Below are positions 55,747-64,000 of a stretch of DNA of 64,000 bases, piece by piece. The translations under genes and the position numbers were made by a program. Where the stretch lies: contig JANEZZ010002202.1 in NCBI GenBank assembly GCA_026122225.1, forward strand, positions 434,001-498,000. Reading direction: 5' to 3'. The notes beneath the pieces were generated by a model. The model worked only from the letters and a program-made list of their open reading frames with translations, searched no databases and was not told the DNA's origin. Source of the DNA: Heloderma charlesbogerti (taxonomy: Eukaryota; Chordata; Lepidosauria; Squamata; Helodermatidae). Positions within the stretch are counted from its first letter, which is position 1, and every line of letters begins with the position of its first letter.

Positions 55747-57057
55747 AATATTGTTCATATCAGCGTACAATTTGATTCAGGGTAATGAAATAAGTGTTGT
55801 GTATGTCTTCCTATTTCACTATTTCTATTCTCACACCAGCAACAGTATATTAGTTGAAGTGGGTACCAGTGCCATGCCTTTCTTACACTTAATGTCAGTG
55901 TAGGTTGGGAAATATTGACTCAAGTTTCTGAACCATGAATATCTGGATCACTGATCTTCCTCTTTCTGAGATATTGGACAGCCATTTGAGGGTTGTTTTG
56001 CACTGACAAATAGATGGACTCCTAAAGTGATTCTGATATTCAGCGCACTCCCTGGCAAACTAGAAATTTATTATAGCATAAGCAAACAAAATGGTCACAT
56101 TGGTAGTGCAGAATCTTGTCTAATATGCTAATACAAACATGGCTCTTGTCTAAAATGATGCATTAGCTACCTGTCAGCTGAGATAGCCTAGGGATTTCTT
56201 TCAAAGCAGTCATTTAAATGCTGCTGCCACACACCATAGTACAATGTCCAATTCATTTAACACATTCACTTGTACATCATTCAAATTATCATTAATGGAG
56301 GTGCCAAAGACATAATATAGGATAAGCTGTATAAACATATTTATGGTAGTTGTTCTTGCTGAATGTTTACTGATGAGCTTGAGGACAGAAAGTCCCAACC
56401 AGAAATGGCTGCATGTGCAAACACACTTTCAAAGCTATACAATGGAATAAACACAATTCAGCTTAATAACCATCCCTATATACTTCATTTTGCAGCACAT
56501 GTTGGAGCAAACCTAAGTATTATGATACATGCACAACTCTCAAATCATGTTCTTCAGAACCCCCAATGAGCATTGTGAATTTATTATAATACTGACATTG
56601 CCTCCAACATGTGCTGCAAAAAAAAGCTACTTACATGGCACATTGTCAAAGCATTTTGCGGTGGGATATATGCTAATGAGTGTCATCCTTTAAGATTAGA
56701 GACTTAGCTGAGTCTTCCTAGGTAGCAACGCGTACATGAATCAGGTCTACACAGCTGGCTTCTTTTTAAACCATGCCAGGCTGTGTGTGTCAGCTTGGAA
56801 TGGATATGTATATTCATATTCTGAAGCAAGAAGCTATTTAAGCTACAGTTTTAATTAAGCTTTACCCACTTATCTGGGAATAAGCTCCACTGAACTCATC
56901 TGGACTTACTTTTGAGTAGACATGTATAGGATTGTGCTCTCAATGTCTTTTCTCTGCCATGAGAACAGATTCTGATGTACCATCATTAATGAACTTTAGG
57001 GAGCATTTTTGGTGCCACAATTAATTAGGATCTAAACTCGGAAAACTGCTTCACTAC
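55747..57057. other. no gene; hairpin and small repeats
   Basis: Holds the hairpin at 56487-56621 and an inverted copy of the GTAAGCCC-type repeat at 56855-56945 (GGGAATAAGCTCCACTGAAC, then GAGTAGACATGTATAGGATT). Confidence 0.5.
56487..56621. repeat. hairpin with 20-bp perfect arms
   Basis: TTTTGCAGCACATGTTGGAG (56487-56506) pairs with CTCCAACATGTGCTGCAAAA (56602-56621). Inside, AGTATTAT (56516) pairs with ATAATACT (56585), which extends the stem. Confidence 0.8.
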
Positions 57058-57400
57058 TAGGGATGTGCAAACATCCCCCTGCCCCCAAGAACTTTTGCTA
57101 TTTTTACTGAACTCCATTTTAATGTGCCGAGAACCTACTGCCATCCATTTGGAGAGAAGATCCAGATGGGAAGATTCCAAAACCAACCAAGGCAGCCATA
57201 AATGGCTGCATTTAGGTTAATCTAACAGCTTTACGGCCGCAAAAGGCATCCACTATGCCATTTGCGTCTGGAGTTAGCCCTCACTCACTCAGCCAGCGAT
57301 ACGGCACGGCAATGGCAGCCAGCTGTATCGCTGGTGATGTGCAGCCGGCAGGTGGTTACACGGGATCATCACAGAGCAGAGTGATATACAAAAATACTGT
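57058..57400 (+). mobile_element. possible relative of the TAGGGATGT elements, one end only
   Basis: TAGGGATGTGCAAAC at 57058 matches the nine-base terminus. 57240-57290 has CGCAAAAGGCATCCACTATG and CCATTTGCGT, reminiscent of the family's hairpins, and GCGATACGG/CTGTATCGC dyads follow. No right end was found. Confidence 0.4.
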
Positions 57401-58285
57401 ATTCTCATCACTCCGCTCTTTCACTCACTGACTTCTAACCTCAACCCTGTTCAGACTTTTGGAGTGGTAGGTGACAAACATTTGAAGGGGCTTCTGAGAA
57501 CACATCTAGCTAATACTGCCACCTAGATGTAGATGTGTACACCAGCCACAGCCAGATTAATATGCAATTGACATCAGTCTGAAGAAGGGCATAGGCGTGT
57601 AGGGTTCCTTCTCTGGGGATACAAACCCTGTAATCCTTTGATGTTCAAATGCCTGCTTGAACCATGAACCTCTTTTCAAAGGATGGGGGGAAAGTGCAAA
57701 ACATGTTATAATGTGATATGCCTTGGGGACCGAGATATTGGAGTGAATGTTGGTGTACATGTTTGGGACACAAGTCTACATTTCATTTTCAAGCTTGACT
57801 CTTGCACCTGAGGGCCAGGAGGAAGTGAGGCCTCCCAAACACTGCTTTCCTAGTGCATGTGATTAGTTATTACTGATTAGAAACAAGCGACAGCCTTTAC
57901 ATTGCAAAATGGTATCAATAATATTAGGCTCAAGTCACTGGCCACACGTGCTTCATATTTTGAAAAATGTGATCCTCCTGAAACGCTGAAGCCAACCTAG
58001 CTTCGCATTCTGCAGGTGGTTCCTATGAAGGCGTTTATGACAAGGTTTCTGTGGAGATGTACATTTCACCCACCCAGGCTGAAGACACAGAACAGACCAC
58101 AGCGTTCAGGTCCCCTATTCTGGAGCTTATTGGAATCATAATATTTACTTTCTAATGAAAGGCCAATGTGAGAAACATCATACAGATTAGTCTACAAAAG
58201 TGCTTTTGGCAAGCTTTCGAGGATTTTTTTTTAGAATATACATTTATTTCAAATGTCTACCTGGAATATTGGAAACTCCAATGGC

Positions 58286-58335
<50 letters not shown>

Positions 58336-59772
58336 AGTAAAAGAAATATTGAAAACAAGGTTATGCCTGCATAGGACATGCTCGTATTTCTGGTTTGGGG
58401 TTTTACACCACGTTTGCTGTGATACCTTCCAGGGGATCAGTCTTCAGAGGTTCAAGGTTTACATGTGGCTGATTCAGTGCATCAAAACCCTGGAGGGAAA
58501 AAACATTGTGCTGACATGCCAGTCCTATGGCAAGGGTTGTGTGTGTGTGGTTTGTTTAAGTTAACATATACAGTATCAGATATAAGCATATCTAACAAGA
58601 TTACATATCTATACATATATAACATTGATATAACACATACTGATATATCCCCAATAAGAAAATTGACAATAATGCAGAGGGCGTTGCAGAATGATGTGCA
58701 GAGAGTTAAATTTAATCCCTACTGGATTTACTTCTTTCTCCCCACCCCTGCTGCCAAACAGCTAAACAGTTCTATAGCTGATTATTTGATCCAGGGTGCA
58801 TGTATTTGCAGCTGATTTAGGTACAGCTGTCTGTACAAAGCCCCCACCCTAAAGGTGCTCATGTTGTATGTACAGACATCAGGGGGAGGGACTATGTGAC
58901 ATATACAACATTGGGGTGGGGCTACTAGGGGTAGCCCTGCCCCCCACTCATGTGTTTAAGAATACACGAATAGGGGTATGGATTTAGAGGTAGAGATAGG
59001 AAAGGAAAACAAAAACAAAGATCATTTTTAGTACTAAGCTGAGCTCTTGTATTGGAGAAGGAAATTCTGTAAACGTGAACGTGATAAGCCCAGGTTTTGC
59101 AGTAGGATATATCAATGCTTGACCTATTTTTTCAAAAATATAATTGAAACAAATGGTACTCAGCAAAGCCATTTATCACAAGTCCCTAGCTAAATTATTT
59201 TCATCAGAGATAAAAATTCTGAGATGAAGACAGTATCAGTAAATATTATGTGCATGATACATATAAAACTGCATCTGATTTATATACATTCCTTTTTATC
59301 CTGCTGTTACTGAGTGCAAATATAGATTTGGTTGTAAAGAAGAGCAGTGTACTGAGGAGAGATTTTTTTTTAACCTTCTGTGAGTTAGATAGAAGTAGCT
59401 TTCTTTCTCTTGCTCTGTTCTGTTGCTTTAGAACAAGGTGGGTGTGCTTTAATTGCATTCATATTTATGGGATGTTTTGTTCCAGATCTTGTTATTTTAG
59501 TTCTATGAAAAGAAAGCAAAAATTATTATGAAAACTTCTGGCTAATTAAGCCATAAACAGCAACGCTTACTGGAGGGGTAATGAACATCAAATATGATGG
59601 CACAGATATCTGAGTATATAGGAATTAAGTGTAGAAGCTTCCAAAGTTAGAAGGTGCTGCAATGGGATGGAGAGAAGGGTAAATTCCCATTCCACAAGTG
59701 GAAGTCTGCTGGTATGACATTAGATTTCACTCACAGAAACTGAGCTATGGACCTACCCAGATTCCTTGTTGA
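57401..59772. other. no gene recognised
   Basis: A+T-rich. Contains the TTTC microsatellite below. No coding signal. Confidence 0.4.
58286..58335. repeat. (TTTC)n microsatellite
   Basis: About twelve uninterrupted TTTC units. Confidence 0.97.
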
Positions 59773-59780
59773 TCTAGGAC

Positions 59781-60001
59781 CAGTGGAGGCTGGTGGATCC
59801 TATTTCGGTGGGGCTGTGCTTCCATTCTGGGTTTTTGTCAGAACCAGGCAGACCTCTAAAGGAGCTGTCCAAGGTGCTGGGCCCCATCCCCCTAAATCGG
59901 ATCAGCACCTTGGATAGCTCCTTTAGAGGTCTGGATAGTTCTGACTAAAACTCAGAATAGATGCACAACCCCACCGAAATCAGAGCAATCAGCCTCCACT
60001 G
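59781..60001. mobile_element. hAT-type foldback MITE (CAGTGGAGGCT)
   Basis: A 221-bp near-complete inverted repeat. It begins CAGTGGAGGCTGGTG and ends CAGCCTCCACTG. The inner arms GACCTCTAAAGGAGCTGTCC and GCTCCTTTAGAGGTC are close to perfect. Flanks TCTAGGAC (59773-59780) and TCCAGGAC (60002-60009) form a 7/8 target duplication. CAG...CTG ends with an 8-bp duplication fit hAT. Confidence 0.9.
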
Positions 60002-60009
60002 TCCAGGAC

Positions 60010-60486
60010 TATTGTGATAAAGCAAGTAGAGGCTTTGACTGCCACAACTAATTGTAACAAACATTATTAAGTGTATCACAATACAGGGAAATCCTTTCCC
60101 TACACTTTTGTTCTCACTTGAATCTGACACAAGATTGAGGTATTATTTATTCAACTGTTTAATTTTTCTTGTATTTATACATTTATTTCTGACAGGCATA
60201 AGCATCTTTCTATAAAATAAAGATGGTTCACAGTAATAACAGTGACAGTAAAACAATAAAGCACCATATGTAAATTCAAATTCATCTTAAAAATCCCCAA
60301 CATAATTCAAGTAAAAACTTTTAGCAGACAAATAAAACAGCAGCAAGTATTATGTTAAGGCAAGATCTGAAAAGACCACTGTAATAAATGTGTCTTTGTT
60401 GCCTATCAAAGGCAAACTAGCAGTGGGATCTATCAGGCCTCTCTTGTGTGATGATTCCAGATTTTTGGTGCCACAGCAAAGAAGGC
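60010..60486 (-). mobile_element. L2/CR1-clade C-terminal and 3' fragment
   Basis: The minus strand near 60485-60430 reads GAFFAVAPKIWNHHTREA (pattern GRAFSVVAPKLWNSLPEE). An A-rich 3' region follows to about 60180. 60010-60180 is unassigned. Confidence 0.65.
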
Positions 60487-62662
60487 CCCTTTTGTTCAGT
60501 CGTTAAGTCATGTCTGACTCTTCATAACCCCATGGTCCATAGCACACCAGGCCTTCCTGTCCTCCGCTCTCTCCCCGACTATGCTCAAGTTCATATTCAT
60601 TGCATCAGCATCTAGCCATCTCATCCTCTGCTGTCCCCTTCTCCTTTTTGCCTTCAGTCCTTCCCAGCATCAGGGTCTTTTCCAGGGAGTTTTCTCTTCG
60701 CATTAGGTGGCCAAAATATTGGAGCTTCAGCTTCAGTATCTGTCCTTCCAATGAGCACTCAGGGTTGATTTCCTTTAGGATTGACTGATTTGACCTCCTT
60801 GCAGTCCAAGGGACTCGTAAGAGTCTTCTCCAGCACCACAGTTCGAAAGCATCAATTCTTCGGCGCTCAGCCTTCCTTATAGTCCAGCTCTCACAGCCGT
60901 ACATTACTACTGGGAAAATCATAGCTTTGATTATACGAAACTTTGTCGGCAAGGTGATATCTCTGCTTCTTACTATGCTGTCTAGGTTTGCCATAGCTTT
61001 CCTGCCAAGGAGCAAGCGTCTTTTAATTTCATGGCTACAGTCACCGTCTGCGGTGTTCTTGGAGCCCAAGAAAATAAAATCTGTCACTACTTCTATTTCT
61101 TCCCCTTCTATATGCCAGGAAGTGATGGGGCCAGATGCCATGGTCTTAGTTTTTATTAATGTTGAGTTTCAAACCAGCTTTTGCACTCTCCACTTTCACC
61201 CTCAACAAGAGGCTCTTGAGATCCTCTTCGCTTTCTGCCATTAGGGTGGTATCGTCTGAGTATCTGAGGTTGTTGATAATTCTCCTGGCAATCTTAATTC
61301 CGACCTGTGATTCATCCAACCCGGTGTTTCTCATGATGTACTCTGCATATAAGTTAAATAAGCAGGGCGACAATATGCAGCCTTGTTGTACTCCTTTCCC
61401 AATTTTGAACCAATCGGTTGTTCCATGTCTGGTTCTTACTGTTGCTTCTTGACCCTCGTACAGGTTTCTCAGGAGACAGGTAAGGTGGTCTGTTACTCCC
61501 ATCTCCTTAAGAATTTGCCACAGTTTGTTGTGATCCACACAAGCAAAGGCTTTAGCGTAGTCAATGAAGCAGAAATAGATGTTTTTCTGGAATTCTCTTG
61601 CTTTCTCCATGATCCAGCGAATGTTGGCGATTTGATCTCTAGTTCCTCTGCCTCTTCGGAACCCAGCTTGTACTTCTGGTAGTTCTCGGTTCACATACTG
61701 CTGAAGCCTAGCTTGTAGGATTTTGAGCATCACCTTGCTGGCATGTGAAATGAGCACAATTGTATGGTAGTTTGAACACTCTTTGGCATTGCCCTTCTTT
61801 GGAATTGGAATGTAAACTGACCTTTTCCAGTCTTGTGGCCACTGTTGAGTGTTCCAAATTTGTTGGCATATTGAGTGCAGCACTTTAACAGCATCATCTT
61901 TTAGGATTTTAAATAGCTCGTCTGGAATACTGTCATCTCTGCTAGCTTTGTTGTTAGTAATGCTTCCTAAGGCCCACTTGACTTCACTCTCGAGGATGTC
62001 CAGCTCAAGTTCAGTGACCACACTATCGTGGCTATCAGGGACATTCAGATCTTTCCTGTATAGTTCTTCTGTGTATTCTTTCCACCGCTTCTTAATCTCA
62101 TCTGCTTCTGTTAGGTCCCTGTCTTCTTTGTCTTTTATCATGCCCCTCTTTGCACAAAACGTTCCCTTGAGATCTCCACTTTTCTTGAAGAGATCTCTAG
62201 TCTTTCCCATTCTGTTGTTTTCCTCGATTTCTTTGCATTGTTCATTTAAGAAGGCCTTCTTGTCTCTCCTTGCTATTCTCTGGAACTCTGCATTCAGTTG
62301 GGTATATCTTCCCCTTTCTCCCTTGCTTTTCGCTTCCCTTCTTTCGTGAGCTACTTGTAAAGCCTCATCAGACAGCCACTTGGCTTTCTTGCATTTCTTT
62401 TTCTTTGGGATGGATTGAGTTGCTGCCTCCTGAACAATGTTACGGACCTCCGTCCATAGTTCCTCAGGCACTCTGTCTATCAGGTCTAATCCCTTAAATC
62501 TATTTGTCACCTCCACTGTATATTCATAAGGGATATGATTTAGGTCATACTGAATGGTTTAGTGGTTTTCCCTACGTTCTTCAATTTAAGCCGAAATATT
62601 GCAAGAAGCAGCTCATGATCTGAGCCACAGTCAGCTCCAGGTCTTGTTTTTACTGACTGTAT
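60487..62662 (-). mobile_element. BovB LINE, 5'-truncated copy
   Basis: The 3' tail begins TTGTTCAGTCGTTAAGTCAT. The element is co-linear with the copy at 11209-15165 until GTTTTTACTGACTGTA near 62662 and then switches to unrelated repeat DNA. The endonuclease region is therefore missing. It carries no element E and gives the empty-site sequence CTTTTCGC near 62330. It is only a few percent diverged from the other copy by eye. Confidence 0.95.
61146..62516 (-). pseudogene. BovB reverse transcriptase ORF, 456 codons open
   Basis: An uninterrupted minus-strand frame covers the RT domain. It has the VPEELWTEVRNIVQE start region, the QDWKRSVYIPIPKKG box near residue 235, motif A as FCFIDYAKAFACVDHNKLW (the usual KAFD is KAFA), GVQQGCILSPCLFNLY, and the catalytic box as LRYSDDTTLM, where other BovB copies, including the one at 11891-12454, have YADD. 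It stops after LKLNINKN. The remaining C-terminal region lies in another frame at 61141-60605 (MASGPITSWHIEGEE), separated by a short frameshifting insertion. With the endonuclease missing and two motif changes, the copy is presumed dead. The long open frame reflects youth rather than function. Confidence 0.88.
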
Positions 62663-62663
62663 A

Positions 62664-63241
62664 GAGCCAGGGCCTGTATAGAGCCTGCAGGAGAAGCTGC
62701 CACCATTGGGGAAGAGGCATGCCTGCTGCTGCTGGGCCTGCTGCTGCTGCCGCCACCATCACCACCAACACCAGGCCTTCCCTGCGGACGTCTGCCTGGC
62801 AGACTACCAGTCCCTGCAGGACCAGCCCCCCAGCTACCAAGCCAGCTGTGCTGCTTCCACCTGCCCCTTCCTGTAGAGGCTACATAAGCTGGCTGGCTGA
62901 GGTGGCCTGGGAGAGCCAGGACCTGGAGGAGAAGCTGCAACCACTGGGAAGAGGCGTGCCTGCTGCTGCTACCGCCGCTGCTGCCACCACCAACACCAGG
63001 CCTTCCCTGCGGACTTCTGCCTGGCAGACTGCCAGTCCCTGCAGGACCAGGCCCCCAGGTACCAAGCCAGCTGTGCTGCTTCCACCTGCCCCTTCCTGGA
63101 GGGGCTACATAAGCTGGCTGGCTGAGGTGGCCTGGGAGAGCCAGGACCTGCAGGAGAAGCTGCCACCATTGGGAAGAGGTGTGCCTGCTGCCGCCACTGC
63201 CACCACCAACACCAGGCCTTCCCTGTGGACTCCTGCCTGGC
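62664..63241 (+). repeat. tandem repeat, about 225-238 bp units, probable LINE 5' region
   Basis: GAAGCTGC recurs at 62693, 62931 and 63156 (spacings 238 and 225 bp). Each unit contains ACCAACACCAGGCCTTCCCT, CTGCCTGGCAGACT, CATAAGCTGGCTGGCTGAGG and a variable CTG/CCG-rich stretch. The third copy is partial, ending at 63241. It lies just upstream of the endonuclease frame of a LINE. Tandem repeats of this kind serve as promoters in some LINE 5' regions, but that role here is inference. Confidence 0.85.
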
Positions 63242-64000
63242 ATTATTTTTAAGGGGATTTTTAATTGTTTTGTTTGTTTTGTATTTTTAATTTATGGGGG
63301 ATTTTGTTGTGTTTTTAGGGGTGGGTAGCCTGCCTGATAGGCGGGAGTGAGGGGCATGTCCACCTGATGGAGGCAGTGGGGGGACTGTTGGGGGCCAGAA
63401 CATACCGAGGCTGGGCAGCAGGTGCTGGCGGAGTGCTAGGGGCAGGCCACGCCAGGTAAGGGGAACAAGGGACTGATGTGTAGTATCTGTTCCCTGCTCC
63501 AGGCCTGTCCAGAGCTAAAGGATGGCTGGGGGAGGCGTGACCCCATCTTCTGGCCTTTGTTTGCTGCTCTGCAATGCCAGGTCTGTTACCCAGAAAACTT
63601 CCCTCATCCATGACATGATCCTGGAGGGTGCAGACCTGGCATGTATTACGGAGACCTGGCTGGCAGAGGCCGCTGCTCCAACCCTTGCAGCCATGTGTCC
63701 AGCCGGATTTTTGTATGCACAGCAGCTGAGGGCTGGGGATCGGGGAGGGGAGTGGCTGTTATCTACCGAGAGTCCTTGGTCTTCACCAGACCCCCTCTCT
63801 GGGAGACCAAGGTTGCTGAGTGCATGTACTGGAGGTTGGGCCCGAAGGGCAGTCTGGGGATTCTGCTCGTGTACGTCCACCCCGCTGCACGACTGACTCC
63901 CTGGCCGAGGTGCTTGAGGTGGTCTCTGATGTGCGTGTACAGTCCCCTAACTTATTGGTGTTGGGGGACTTCAACGTACATTCGGAGGCCATCCTCACAG
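63242..64000 (+). pseudogene. L2/CR1-like LINE endonuclease region, runs off the window
   Basis: The plus-strand frame 63522-63896 encodes LLLCNARSVTQKTSLIHDMI, then ADLACITETWLAEA. This is the N-terminal APE endonuclease segment of L2/CR1-type LINEs (NARS...K...H and TETWL boxes). Past a frameshift the other frames read AECMYWRLGPKGSLGILLVY and, near 63950, LLVLGDFNVHSEAI, the GDFN metal-binding box. Nicking of target DNA is the role of this domain. 63242-63500 is a non-coding leader. The frameshifts show a defective copy, at least in its first part, and the rest is outside the window. Confidence 0.75.

Noticed and set aside
62650..63252. 177- and 197-codon frames on opposite strands
   Set aside because: Both span the 225-238-bp tandem repeats, have repeat-derived composition and no domain.

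Overview
The window looks like transposon-dense, non-genic DNA from a vertebrate, most probably a squamate reptile (lizard or snake). The reasons are the co-occurrence of RTE-type BovB LINEs (3' tail with TTCAGTCGTGTCCGACTCTT and the usual EN and RT protein motifs), CR1 3' ends (CCTTCCAACCCTACTATTCTATGA), L2/CR1-clade ORF2 remnants, a DIRS/Ngaro-like tyrosine-recombinase retroelement, MIR-like SINEs and many hAT-type non-autonomous elements. I recognise no host protein-coding gene, rRNA or tRNA. Most long open frames lie in transposons or are by-products of repeats and palindromes.

The outstanding content is a family of at least 16 non-autonomous, hAT-like elements (called here A1, A2, B to M, O and P). 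They share about 8-9 bp of terminal inverted repeat (TAGGGATGT) and 8-bp target site duplications. Ten copies have readable duplications, seven of them between different host sites and perfect. Nearly all complete copies are polar. One end (type 1) reads TAGGGATGTACGAAAG followed by an outward-facing splice-donor-like AGGTAAGT and GC-rich direct repeats. The other end (type 2) reads TAGGGATGTCAGAGAATT and is itself a palindrome. Between them lies a palindrome of palindromes: hairpins built on GATAGGCTACGTAAA, GCAAATGGCGGC and GTAGTCTACGTAAA, arranged symmetrically about one centre.

Layout. 1-3579: unrecognised sequence, ending in a possible 3' part of the DIRS-like element. 3580-9740: a minus-strand DIRS-like element (gag-like, RT, recombinase) broken by A1, A2, B, C and D and lacking its RNase H segment. 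11209-15165: near full-length minus-strand BovB interrupted by E. 15808-17073: F, with G inserted at its edge. 18180-25689: H, I, tandem J and K in a shared target site, and truncated L. 27090-33381: L2/CR1 remnants, a solo LTR and a BovB tail. 33950-44566: M, a large foldback, N, O and P. 44600-60000: mostly unannotated A+T-rich DNA with microsatellites, a 218-bp-period minisatellite, CR1/L2 pieces and two MITEs. 60487-62662: a 5'-truncated BovB. 62664-64000: the 5' part of an L2/CR1-like LINE with tandem repeats upstream of its endonuclease frame, running off the window.

Two internal paralogues act as natural empty sites. The BovB copy at 60487-62662 is uninterrupted where E sits in the other copy, and the repeat at 28528-29100 is uninterrupted where J and K sit in its relative at 23275-25401. 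These comparisons show directly that the palindromic elements transposed and duplicated 8 bp.
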